64,000 bases of DNA from the NCBI RefSeq assembly GCF_900496995.4, contig NC_044008.1, positions 620,001 to 684,000 of the forward strand. The letters run 5' to 3'. Source of the stretch: Aquila chrysaetos chrysaetos. Taxonomy: Eukaryota; Chordata; Aves; Accipitriformes; Accipitridae. Positions 1-9,595 of this stretch are shown here, piece after piece (positions within the stretch are counted from its first letter, which is position 1; every line of letters starts with the position of its first letter). Below the pieces are notes generated by a model. The model made no database searches and had not been told where the DNA came from. It worked only from the letters and a program-made list of their open reading frames with translations. Position numbers and translations under genes: made by a program.

Positions 1-1043
1 TAGTCGAAGGCAGAGTTATCCGACCACTTCCACTGCCTGGTCTGTGGGTGCCGGGGGGGGAGGACAGGGGTCAGTGGGTGCCCGGGGTGGGGGGCCAGGG
101 CAGCCCCCAGGCAGAGGTGCAGCCCCCCCCCGGTGACTCACATGCTCATCGTCCCGCAGCCCGATCCAGATGTTGTCCCTGTTGCTCTGGCGGGCGATGT
201 AGCTGGAGAGGACCTTGCTGGCCCCCCGGCTGTGGATGGAGGCCAGCCGCCCCATGGGGCCATACCGGCTGCACTCATCCTGGGGGGGGGGGGGCATGGG
301 CGGCTCAGCACCCAGCGCCTGCACCCACCCAGGCACTGGGTGCTGGGTACCCCTGCACGGAAAGCCCCTGGGGTAGGGGGGGGGGGGGAGTGCAGCAGAG
401 CCCCCCCGACTGCATCTGGGGTGCATAAAGCAATGCCCCCAGGCCTCAGCCGCCGTCCTTCCCTGGGGACCCCCACCAGTGTCCCCCGGCAGTGCCAGCA
501 CCCACCTCGGCCTCAGCCCAGGTCTTCCTCTCGGTGAAGTACCCGTAGCAGTACCCCCGGTAGTAGAGCCACTTATGGGGGCAGGTGGTTGCCCACCTCC
601 TCGGTGGGGCACGGCTGGGGCGGCCGGCGAGGGCACCTTCAAAAACGCAGGCAGAGCTGCCGTTGGTCCCACGGGAGGGGGGCACCCACCACCGCCCCAC
701 GGCCCGTGCCCGCCACCACCGTGGGGAGGGAGCCGGGATGTCTGCCGCGGGTGCGGGGCCAGATGGGCAGCACCCCCACCCAGGGACACCCCCACCCAGG
801 GACACCCCACAGACAGGACTGGGCACCAGGGGCTGCCACGGGATGCGGATGGGGAATGGGGATGAGGGACTGGGGAGCAAGGATGAGGGATCAGGGTGGG
901 CTGGATCGGACGCTGCTGCTGGAGGGGGAATGGCACCCGTGTCCCGTGGGGGGCCGTGGCCCGGGCAGGGAATCACCTGCCATGAAGGCCATGAGGAGCA
1001 GGCAGCCGAGCAGGCAGTGGGGGAGCTTGGGCCCTGCACTCAT
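1..1043 (-). CDS. REG4-like C-type lectin, partial (3' end beyond left edge)
   Basis: Secreted C-type-lectin-like protein of the REG/XCA family. The coding exons, read on the minus strand, are 1043-977 (start ATG and signal peptide, with hydrophobic core LLGCLLLMAF), 636-506 (CPHKWLYYRGYCYGYF, the lectin-domain opening), 279-142 (LASIHSRGAS and IWIGLRDDEH) and 41-1 (TRQWKWSDNSAFDY). The next exon, with the last cysteines, lies outside the window. The phases 1/0/0 match the intron layout of REG genes. The exon 2 acceptor at 637-638 was chosen because it restores phase 1 after the signal exon. The AGs nearer the domain do not fit the phase. The motifs resemble mammalian REG4 (YGYF, a W-AE-EC-YG pattern, IWIGL, QW-W-D) more than ovocleidin-17. 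An acceptor just 5' of the ATG (exon starting at 1051) implies an upstream non-coding exon. The gene is head to head with the lectin at 7851. Whether its product is an eggshell, gut or other protein is not shown. Confidence 0.8.
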
Positions 1044-1092
1044 ATCTTCAGCTGCAGAGAGAGCAGAGGAAGGGCATGAGCAGCTGGACAGA

Positions 1093-1372
1093 GGGCAGGG
1101 GATGCTCAGCTCCATTCCGGATGGAGGGCAGGGGATGCCCAGCTCCATCCCAGATGGAAGGCAGAGGATGCCCAGCTCCATCCCAGATGGAGGTCAGGGG
1201 ATGCTCAGCTCCATCCCAGATGGAGGGCAGAGGATGCTCAGCTCCATCCCAGATGGAGGGCAGAGGATGCCCAGCTCCATCCCAGATGGAGGTCAGGGGA
1301 TGCTCAGCTCCATCCCAGATGGAGGGCAGAGGATGCCCAGCTCCATCCCAGATGGAGGGCACGGGATGCCCA
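1093..1372. repeat. 33-bp minisatellite, about 8 copies
   Basis: A 33-bp unit (GATGCCCAGCTCCATCCCAG plus GGAGGGCAGAG-type end) is repeated with few differences. It lies just 5' of the signal exon of the minus-strand lectin, inside its first intron. A related array in inverted orientation is at 6350-6515. Confidence 0.85.
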
Positions 1373-1749
1373 GCTCAGCACCCCGAGGATTGGAGCTGGG
1401 GTGCAGCAGGACACTGCACCCATCAGGGTGAGGGAGGGCCAGGCCAGGGAAGGGACTCACCGGAGCGTGGCTCTGGGCAGGCAGGAAGGTCAGGGATGGC
1501 CTTTGGGGACCGTGCTGTGGTGGCTGCCCTGGGGAGAGGTTACAGCCGGGTTACGGGTTCCTCCGAGGGTAGCCGGTGGTCCCTCAGGAGCCCAGAGGGC
1601 AAATGCCACTCTCAGGCTTTACAGCCACCAGCGGGGAGGGCAGCAGCGGCTCCGGTTCCCTGGAAGCGAGGACGTGCTGGGGATGCGCTCGAGGCGACGC
1701 TGCTGCCCGTGGGCCCGTGAAGGCACCCTGGAGTCCCGCCATGTCCCAC

Positions 1750-1985
1750 CCCAGAGGGCAGGTTTAGGTTGGGCAGAGGGAGGAAAGGTTTTAGGCTGAG
1801 GGCGATAAGACACTGGAACAGGCTGCCCAGAGAAGCTGTGGTTGCCTCATGATTGGAAGGGTTCAAGGTCAGGTTGGCTGGGGCTTTGGGCAACCTGATC
1901 GAGCGGGAGATGTCCCTGCCCATGGCAGGGGGTGGGCGGGATGGTCTCTGAAGGTCCCTTCAACCCCACACAGTCTGGGTCTCTG
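1750..1985 (+). mobile_element. CR1 LINE, 3'-end fragment, decayed
   Basis: The stretch contains the CR1 3' landmarks in order: AGACACTGGAACAGGCTGCC, GAAGCTGTGGTTGCC, GGGGCTTTGGGCAACCTG, GTCCCTGCCCATGGCAGGG and AAGGTCCCTTCAACCC. It is 5'-truncated, lacks the terminal short repeats and is diverged, so it is the oldest-looking CR1 of the window. It lies in the first intron of the minus-strand lectin. Confidence 0.85.
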
Positions 1986-2324
1986 GTGCAGTCTTCCCAG
2001 GCACGGGGACGGGGACGGAGCAGGTTTGACGTGACTACGGCAGCCCTGTGGTCCCAGGGCAGCTGGCTCCCAGGGGCAGGGGTGCGGGGGGGTGCAGGCA
2101 TCCCCGTCCCACATCGAGGGCTCTGGAAGGACAGGGGGGGCTTGCGCCACGGGGGGCTGGGGGTGCTGGGGGCGGCCATGCTGCCTTCATCCCTGCTGCC
2201 CTTCCTGCCTCCTGCTGCCACCACCCCATGAGGGCCGTTCGTCCTCGCTTGCCCTCGCCAGAAAACAGGGAGCGATGGGGTCCTGCCCGCCCCCAGCCAG
2301 CTCCTCTCACAGGGAGATACCTGG

Positions 2325-2705
2325 CCAGGTGCTGGACCCCACAACTAGCTGCTGGATGAGTGCTGGACCCCATGGCTGGCCACTGGACCACCTGGATTGG
2401 TACTGGACCCCACAACTGGGTGCTGGACCCCATGGCTGGCTGCTGGACCACCTGGATGGGTGCTGGACCCCCTGACTGGGTGTTGGGCCACCTGAATGTG
2501 TGCTGGACCCCACGGCTGGGTACTGGACCCCATGGTTGGCCACTGGACCACCTGACTGGGTGTTGGACCACCTGGATGGGTACTGGACCCCACAGCTGGG
2601 TGCTGGACCCCATGGCTGGCCACTGGACGACCTGGTTGGGTGCTGGACCCCCTGACCAGGTGCTAGGCTGCCTGGCTGGGTGCTGGACCCCATGGCCAGG
2701 TGCCT
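2325..2705. repeat. 20-bp minisatellite, about 18 copies
   Basis: The unit TGCTGGACCCCATGGCTGGC and variants run head to tail, with a looser alternation of GACCCC and GACCACC units. Open frames here encode only simple WTP/GHWT-type repeats and are artefacts of the array. It is related to the array at 5845-6065. Confidence 0.85.
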
Positions 2706-2975
2706 GTAATGTCACCCCTACAGAGTGACCCCCCCGCACGGGTGATGTAAGGATGGCGACAGTGGGTTCGTGGGACCCCGTAGCACAGGGCAGGGGGCTG
2801 CTGCCGCCTCAATTTCTCTGTTACATCACACTACTAGCAAAGCAGATATATTTTTATGATTACCTGCTGCCAGCACCCGTGAATACGCTGTGGGAGGTGT
2901 TAGCCATAAGACACTCACCAGACAGCTCCCAGGAGCAGGGCTGGCCGGTGGCCGACACGTCTCTGGGTGGGTGAC

Positions 2976-3045
2976 CTGTGTCCCGGGGCCAGCCTGGTCC
3001 CCCAGTGTCCGTCCGTCTGTTGGGGCAAGGGCTGTGCTGGCGGGA
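2976..3045 (-). other. Candidate non-coding exon 1 of the REG4-like lectin
   Basis: On the minus strand a TATA-like CCATAAAA (3070-3077) is followed about 25-30 bp later by a stretch ending in GGGACACAG before GT at 2975-2974. This ending resembles that of the candidate first exon of the plus-strand lectin. The donor (GTCACC) is weak. The partner acceptor is at 1052-1053. Confidence 0.35.
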
Positions 3046-3069
3046 GCTGCTGGGTCGGGCGCCCGCTGC

Positions 3070-3077
3070 TTTTATGG
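3070..3077 (-). promoter_or_regulatory. TATA-like box of the REG4-like lectin
   Basis: CCATAAAA on the minus strand, placed correctly for the candidate non-coding exon ending at 2976. Confidence 0.4.
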
Positions 3078-3111
3078 CTGCAGCGCAGGGAGGGTGCGGG
3101 GCAGGACAGCC

Positions 3112-3148
3112 TTCCTGGAACAGCCACGCCACTTCTGCTTTCCTGGAA
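3112..3148 (-). promoter_or_regulatory. Two STAT-type sites upstream of the REG4-like lectin
   Basis: TTCCTGGAA occurs at 3112-3120 and again at 3140-3148. Both are exact TTC-N3-GAA palindromes, 35-80 bp upstream of the TATA-like box. Mammalian REG genes are known STAT3 targets. Use here is inferred from motif and position only. Confidence 0.4.
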
Positions 3149-3199
3149 GGTGGGTTCGTTATTGCAGCTTCTCTGCTCTGCCCTTAACGAGAGCGGCCC

Positions 3200-4915
3200 G
3201 GGCTACCAGTGAGACCAGCTCGGCTTCCTGGCTGCTCCCACACCACCCCTCCCTTGGCCTATGGAGACCTGTGGGGCACCAGTGTCCCCGGGGTCACCCT
3301 GAGAGAGACCCCAGAATCCCTGGGGTCACCCCGAGTGAGACCACAGCATCCCTGGGGTGTCCCTCTGTATGAGGTGGAGACCTGTACCACGCCAAGCCCA
3401 GTGCTGCTGCTGGGACTCCCACGAGGTCCCACCAGTTGACCCATGAGGACGCAGCACCCCTCTAGACAAAAGCGCCTCAGGCAGGGATTCAATACGAGCT
3501 GTAACGCCCCAAAGCACCATCCCAAAGCTCGAATGAGCGCTCACCCCACCGAACCGCACTGTGCCCGTGCACCCAGATCTGGCAGCCACGACCATGGCCA
3601 CAACCAGGCAGCTGCTGGACCCCAGGCAGGGACTGCCCCGGACCATTTGGTGAGAGGCACGGACCTGCTGCTGGCTGGTGTGTCCCTCCTGTTGCGTTTG
3701 GTAAGACCTGTTAGCATGAAACCAGCAGGCAGCGTGTATTAACACAAACACACCTTGTGAAGGCAAAGACGGTCCGAGGCCAGCAACATGGGTGAGCTGG
3801 CTCTGAGCAAGAATGGCTTTCAGGCTGTGGGTCCTTCAGAGGGTGCGGAGGAGCAGTTTGGGTCATTCCCATGCAGCCAAAATGCCAACAGCAGCTGGCT
3901 CGCGCACGGTGATGCCTGAGGCTGGGGACATCACAGGGACACGCCAGTGGGACCTGGCTGGTCCTTCTGCTGGGGGTTGGACACACCATGCTCATCAAGC
4001 GTGGGTCGATGGTCGTGTAAGAAATGAAAAGTTAAATTTCCAGATTGAGATGTGGAGGGAGCAAGACGTGCCAGGGTACAGGCGGCTGCCCGATGCCGGG
4101 GTGGCTCTTGCAGGCGCTGTGCCGCAGAGCCAGCGCTGGCTGGGTCTGCAGCTGGTGGGACAGCAGCTTTGCCTGGGGTCATCACCGTGTTGGCCAAGTG
4201 AGCACCGTGGGTTGGAGGATTGACTGAATTGCACTGAGCACTTAATTGGATTGACTGAAAGGGGCTGTGATCTGCACAGCCAGGCACGTGGCCACATGGG
4301 TCCCAGTTATCATTAGTGCTCGGCCAACCAACCACGGCGTGTAGAGTTAGGACCAGTGCAATGACAGCATCTTTGGCAATTCGTGTTATTCACACCCTGT
4401 GGCAGAGGCCAGAGCTCCAGACTGTCAAAACTATCATCACTTGTGACTGGGGAGGTCCATGAGGTGTCCAGGTCGGCATTCGGTGCAGGCTGGTGCTCAG
4501 GGGCTCACGTGTAAACTGGAGCCGCACCTGGGCAACAGGGAGTGAGCATCGCTGCAGTCATTACGCACGTCACAGTCATTATATACATATAATAATCATT
4601 ACCAGAGGGAAAGGCAATTACAGGCGTTTTCCTCCCAAACCCTTCTAAGCTCTGGTGCTCCTGGCTGCCCATGACGTTGTCTGGCCTCATGATGACCGAG
4701 GTGGGACCAAGGAGCCGGGGAAGGCTCCGGCTGCTGCTGCTGGCGGGACAACCTGGAGGGAATGCACAAACCTGCTTCGTTCCCTCAGCATGCGGGATAA
4801 CGGGGTGGGGGGGCTGCTGCTGGGAGATGAGGTGCTCATCCAGCACCTGCCTTGACCATTGCACCCTTCCCCTGCCAGCACGGGAGCCAGCGGGCAGCCC
4901 CAGCCCGCGCTGCGT
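3200..4915. other. Spacer between the lectins, no gene seen
   Basis: This is moderately AT-richer sequence than its surroundings. I see no exon with a conserved domain, no tRNA or rRNA, and no recognisable transposon. A few GATA-type TTATCA words occur (for example near 4308), which is not more than suggestive. Confidence 0.5.
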
Positions 4916-5015
4916 CGGAGCCCGTATACGCTGTGTAGGCACCCATATATGTTGTGTAGGTGCCTGTATATGTTGTGTAGGCACTCATATATGTTGTGTA
5001 GGACCCTGTAAGTGT
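4915..5015. repeat. 21-bp minisatellite, about 5 copies
   Basis: Units of the type GTGTAGGCACCCATATATGTT, alternating with GTGTAGGTGCCTGTATATGTT, form a short AT-richer array in the spacer between the lectins. Confidence 0.8.
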
Positions 5016-5844
5016 TGCATATGTGCCCATCTGGCAGCCAGCACAACCGCCTGCGGCTCGGCCGGGCTGCTCCCTCTGCCTCTTGTGTTTCGGGGCGGGG
5101 GGGCATTCTGCAGTAGTTCTGACACCCCCCCATTGCCATTGCAGACATCTCGTCCTGGGTCCAGCACCCTGCCCCTGTAGGCGCAGGCAGTGGCGTGGCC
5201 GGGGGTGGGGGGAAAAGGCCCATCATCACAACTGAAATCAGGGTCCTCCCCGCCCCCCCCCCAGCTGCCGGCACGTTTATCAACTCCTTAATCTCCCCTT
5301 GAGACCGGCCGCACTCGCCCACACTCCCGCTTACACAAGGCCGGGGCTGAGGCTGGTTTCTGACCATTGCAGTTATCAGCTCTTGACACAACTGAGACCC
5401 AAAGGCAGCTGCTCGCCCCTCTGCAGCCCTGGCCCCCCCTCCACATCCCTGGCTCCCCCCCCCGCATCCCTGGTTTCCTCTTTGCATCCCTGCCTCTCCC
5501 CTCTGCATCCCTCACTCTTCCCTCCGTCACCACTTCCAGTGACCCTCTTCCTTTCCCACTTGGGTGTTTTCTGTCCCCCTGCCACCTCCCTGTCCTCCCC
5601 CCGCCTCTCCCAAGCATCCCCTGTGCGTGCAGAGTCACAGCCTCGACACCGGCAAACGTCGTGCCCAGGAAGGGTCACCGGCTGCTGGCACGGCTGTTAC
5701 CGACTTCTGCTTTCCTGGAAGGGCCGTTTGTTATCACCGTTTGTTTCTGCTGCCCTTATCAAGGATGCTGCGGGCTCCCAGATGAGTGGAGATCCTTCCC
5801 TGCCAGTGTGTTTCCATTACAACCAGGTTGCCCTTAGGCTGCTC
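5016..5844. other. Spacer with one STAT-type element, no gene seen
   Basis: Pyrimidine-rich stretches (5400-5600) and a diverged copy, about 90 bp at 5690-5785, of the segment at 3120-3205. The copy includes another TTCCTGGAA at 5712-5720. No coding exon was recognised. Confidence 0.5.
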
Positions 5845-6065
5845 CAGCAGTGCCAAAGGCTGGGTGCTGAGCCCCGCAGCTGGGTGCTGAACCTTGCAGG
5901 GGTGTGCTGAACCCCACAGCTGGGTGCCAAACCCCAGAGCTGGGTGCTGAGCCCCACAGTTGGGTGCTGAGCCCTGCATCCAGGTACCGAACCACACGGC
6001 TGGGTGCTGAGCCCCATGGATGGGTGCCGAACCCCCTGGCTGGCTGCTGAACCCCATGGGCAGGC
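5845..6065. repeat. 20-bp minisatellite related to 2325-2705
   Basis: Units such as GGGTGCTGAACCCCACAGCT and GGGTGCTGAGCCCCATGGAT are repeated about 10 times. Unit length and core GGGTGCTG-ACCCCA agree with the array at 2325-2705, in the same orientation. Confidence 0.8.
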
Positions 6066-6349
6066 ACCGGGGCCCCCCCCCCAGCCCAGCTGTTCCCGTG
6101 CTTTCCCTGCCATCCGGCCAGCTTGGCACAGCGCCCGCGGCCGGTTTGATGCTGAGCGGTGTTTGATCTCAGGGCGTGAATGGCTGTGGGGGCCGTTCGC
6201 ACGGGCTGGCGCTTCGGGGTTTAGCCTTGGTGCCAGGGAGCCGGAGGACCCCCCCCGGCCCCATTGCCAGGGTGAGGGGCTGGGGCTGCAGTTGGGCTGA
6301 GGGGGACCCCCTGCCACCGCCCTTCCATCTGCAGAGCATCCCCTGACAG

Positions 6350-6515
6350 GATGGAGCTGAGCATCCCCTGCCCTCCATCCTGGGATGCAGCTGAGCATCC
6401 CCTGCCCTCTGTCCTGGACGGAGCTGAGCATCCCCTGCCCTCTGTCCTGGACGGAGCTGAGCATCCCCTGCCCTCTGTCCTGGATGGAGCTGAGCATCCC
6501 CTGCCCTCATACCAC
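6350..6515. repeat. 33-bp minisatellite, inverted relative of 1093-1372
   Basis: About five copies of GAGCTGAGCATCCCCTGCCC plus a 13-bp CTCTGTCCTGGAC-type end. The reverse complement shares GATGCTCAGCTC and GGGCAGGGG with the array at 1093-1372. The two arrays therefore stand as inverted repeats in the lectin interval. Confidence 0.8.
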
Positions 6516-7055
6516 ATACCCCTACCCTGGGGGGGTATGTGGTGCGAGGGAGCCCAACAAGCCCTGTTGCCCACCCCAGGCAGGGAACCCCCCCGAGCAG
6601 CCCGAGCTCCGGGTGCTTCTCTCTGCGCCAGGGCAGCCCGCACCGGGGAGCAGCACCATGCCAGCACCCTTCTCTGGGGCGAGGGGTACACGTGGCAGCG
6701 GTGGTGTCGGGGCCACGTGAGGGGCGTTGGGGGACATTCTGCTCCTGCTGCTCACGAGCGAAAGCGGGACGTGCGGGTCTGGGGAAGCTCTTTTCATCTT
6801 GGCCGGACTCACTCCCAGCTACGGCACTGGCACCCGAGCGCGGCCGTCCCTTCGTGGGGTGACGACGAAAGCAAAGCTGGGGCCTCCCCGCCGCGGGCAC
6901 CCCATCAAAGGGAGCAGCAGGGGCCACGCGCCGCTGAGCTGCCCACGTGCGTCGATGGGGCCCGGCTACGTCGGCCCTGTTTGCTTTGGGGCAGGGATGA
7001 CATTTCGGGTGGCTCACGGCGTGCCTCGCCACCCACCCCTCCCCTCCTGCCCGGG

Positions 7056-7063
7056 GATAAAAT
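7056..7063 (+). promoter_or_regulatory. TATA-like box of the ovocleidin-17-like gene
   Basis: GATAAAAT sits in a GC-rich background about 30 bp upstream of the candidate non-coding first exon and on the correct strand. Confidence 0.45.
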
Positions 7064-7084
7064 CCCCCAGGGCTGCTGCCCAGC

Positions 7085-7140
7085 TCCCCGGAGGGTCCGA
7101 GCCAGCGCCCGCTGCCGTGCTGAGCTCCTGCGGGGACACA
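7085..7140 (+). other. Candidate non-coding exon 1 of the ovocleidin-17-like gene
   Basis: A short stretch follows a TATA-like box by about 30 bp and ends in CACAG before a consensus GTGAGT donor at 7141. A matching acceptor (CCCCAG) lies at 7834-7839, just before the start codon. REG-family genes usually have such a non-coding first exon. The 5' end is estimated, not seen. Confidence 0.5.
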
Positions 7141-7244
7141 GGTGAGTCCCTGCAGCCACATCGTGTGGAGGGGGGGCTGCACTCCTGCAATGGGGGTGCC
7201 CTGACCGCAGGGCATCCCCTGCCCCAGCCTGCAGCCACAGCAGC

Positions 7245-7550
7245 CCAGGAGCCCCTGCACCCCTGTACCCCGCATCCCTGTGCCCCTGCCCACTGCATCC
7301 CCGCACCCTGCATCCCGCATCCTGCAACCCTTTATGCCTGCACCCTGCATCCTTGCACCTAACACTCTGCATCCCTCGCCCCTGCATCCCAGTAAGCCTG
7401 CACCCTGCACACCACACCTCTGCAACCCGATTCCCTGCATCCATGCACCCTGCACCCCTGCATGTGTGCACCCTGGACCTTGCACCCTGCGCTCCACATC
7501 TTGCACCCCTGCACCCCACAACCCTTGCACCCCAGCACCTCGCTCCCCTC
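7245..7550. repeat. C-rich degenerate tandem repeat in the lectin 5' intron
   Basis: CACCCTGCAT and CCCCTGCATCC words are iterated every 9-12 bp with many variants. The array lies in the presumed first intron of the ovocleidin-17-like gene, just after its candidate donor at 7141. Confidence 0.7.
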
Positions 7551-7850
7551 CCTCCTGATGCTACCTCACTGCTGCTCCCCTGCGCACTGCTCGACCATCC
7601 TGACCCCCTCCCCGGCTGCACCCTATGGGCTCCCCTACACCCACTGCTGCAGCCACAACACAACCAGGTTGGGGGGGGGGGTCCCCATGCACCCCTGTCG
7701 AGCCCCCTGCCCCTGCTCCGGGGCAGAGCCCAGCTCAGCCTGGCAGCAGGCGGGCCAGGCAGGGGTCTTGGGCACCCATAGGGTGGGGGGGCTCAGCAGG
7801 GAGCTGAGCACCCCTCGTCCTGCCACCATCCCTCCCCAGTGAAGGGACAG

Positions 7851-9595
7851 ATGGGACCGTCAAGGACGCTGAGGCTTGGCCTGCTGGGCTGCCTGCTGCT
7901 TGTCCCCTGGCTGCACGGTGAGTACCGGTGTGGGGGGGGGGGACACCGCGGTGCTCCCCGCTCTTCCCCGTTGCCTGACCCCATGCCTTTCCCGCAGGGC
8001 AGGAGCCGGCTGCCTGCGCCTGGGGCTGGGTGCCCTTTGAGGATGGGTGTTACGGCTTCTTCCCCCGTGAGCTGAGCTGGAGAAGGGCAGAGGTGAAGGG
8101 ATCGGGGGGCTGCGGGGATGTGGCTTTGGGCGTGACCCCCCCATGGGACATCCAATCCACCCCCATGGCCACAGTGCCCCGTGGTGTTCAGCAGGGAGCT
8201 GGGCTTTGCTGGTCCCCTGCCAGGGCCGTGCATTGGGATGCCGGTGCCACCCGGCATGGGGATGCTCCCCTCCGAGGACGTCCTGGCCCCGTGTGGGACC
8301 GGCTGCCGTCACGGTGGCACCACAACCACCCTGTGCCAAGGGAGACCATCTGGCTGTGCCAGGCACCGCGGGCGCCCATGTGCCCACAGCACCGGTCCTG
8401 CCATCCTCATCCTTAGTGGAGCCAGGGATCTGGGACCAGGGGTTGGGGTTGGGACCAGAAATTGAGGTTGGGGACCAAAGGTTGGGGTCAGGGACCAGGG
8501 GTTGGGGTTGGGATCCAGCATCACCCTCCCATCCCTGCCACAGGCCTTTTGCCAGCGCTTTGGCACGGGCACCCACCTGGCCTCGGTGCACAGCGTGGAG
8601 GAGCACCGCGCCATCATCGCCCTGCTCTCCTCCTCCCACTCCAGTGAGGACAGCGAGGAGGAGGAGGACTGGGATGACGGCATCTGGATCGGCCTCCACC
8701 GTCCCCTGGGGGTGAGTGTGGCCCCAGGGCAGAGCCGGGACCCTTCTGGGACCCCCGAGTTCCGCTCCCGGCAGCCCCCGAGTGGGGCTGGTGGCACCAG
8801 CCAGGGGTCACGGAGTCATTCCTCCCCGCAGAGCCGCCACTGGCAGTGGTCGGACAGCTCGGAGGTGAACTATGGGTCCTGGCACCGGCAGCCCAGCCCC
8901 AGGAGGAGAGCCTGTGCCGCGCTGCAGGATGCCGCCGGTGAGCATGGCCCCACTGGTGGCACCGGGTCCCTGGCCACCAGCATCCCCAGCCACCAGCATC
9001 CCTGGCCATCAGCATCCCTGGCCACGAGTGTCCCCAGCCACCAGCATCCCCAGGCCACCCACAGCACAGGCTGACCCCCCACGGTGCCTACCAGCTCGCA
9101 GCTGGGGCAGCCCTCGGTGGGCGGCTAACATCTGGGTGCGCACCCACACATGGACGTGTGCGCGCACATGCATGCACAGGCACACGCATGTTGTGCAGGC
9201 ACACACATACGTACGCATACGCACACATATATGCACACCTACACGTATATGCACACATACACATGCACCCTGTGCGTGCTGTGGACATGTACAGGCACAT
9301 GCTGTGCACACGCATGCACACATACCCCCGCCAGGTATACACATGCACCTTGTGCACGCTGCCCACATCCACACTACATGCACAACACTTGCACCCACAC
9401 TCACTCCACGAGCACACAGAGTGCGTGTGCCCCGGGCTGCGCTCCTGGCAGCAGGACTGCAGGGTGGCCATGCTACGGGGGCCGGGGGGGGGGGATCCAG
9501 GGGGATGACGGCCTCTTTCTCTTCCAGATTTCATGATGTGGTACAGCGACACCTGCGCCGACAGAAAACCCTTCATCTGCAAGTCCAGCGCCTAG
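7851..9595 (+). CDS. Ovocleidin-17/XCA-like eggshell C-type lectin, complete
   Basis: Predicted secreted protein of 167 aa. The exons are 7851-7917 (signal peptide), 7998-8092, 8544-8711, 8832-8937 and 9528-9595, with phases 1/0/0/1 and a TAG stop. The mature domain carries GWVPFEDGCYGFFPRELSW, HLASVHS, IWIGLHRPLG, HWQWSD, SWHR, CAAL and PFICK, with six cysteines in the usual C-type-lectin positions. These strings match chicken ovocleidin-17 and the ratite struthiocalcin/dromaiocalcin (XCA) proteins, which are eggshell matrix proteins that affect calcite growth. No EPN or QPD sugar-binding triplet is seen, as in that family. Residues about 83-99 are an acidic, serine-rich insert before WIGL. 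The start ATG 12 bp after the acceptor at 7838-7839 gives a signal exon of 67 coding bases, the same as in the minus-strand lectin. The intron before the last exon holds a CA-rich tract. Eggshell function is inferred from homology. Confidence 0.9.
8940..9070. repeat. Short tandem repeat, about 18-bp unit
   Basis: CCACCAGCATCCCCAG/CCATCAGCATCCCTGG-like units are repeated about seven times right after the donor at 8938 in the lectin intron. Confidence 0.65.
9135..9420. repeat. CA/CG alternating tract
   Basis: Almost pure alternating purine-pyrimidine words (ACACAT, GCACAC, ACGTAT) run for nearly 300 bp in the last intron of the ovocleidin-17-like gene. Confidence 0.8.

Noticed and set aside
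590-602. Acceptor AG at 597-598 or 600-601 for exon 2 of the REG4-like gene
   Set aside because: Both need two bases from the signal exon, which donates one. The AG at 637-638 restores the frame.
1093-1372. Regular repeats considered as a CRISPR array
   Set aside because: The units are contiguous with no unique spacers, and the genome is a vertebrate.
2035-2739. Open frames with repeated WTP or QVVQ motifs
   Set aside because: Simple translation of the 20-bp minisatellite. No start context or conservation.
7839-7850. GTG at 7839 as start of the ovocleidin-17-like protein
   Set aside because: It straddles the splice acceptor. The ATG at 7851 gives a proper signal peptide and the family's exon layout.
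9135-9420. CA-rich tract as a coding region
   Set aside because: Open frames give only H/T/C strings. It lies in a lectin intron with matching splice phases on both sides.
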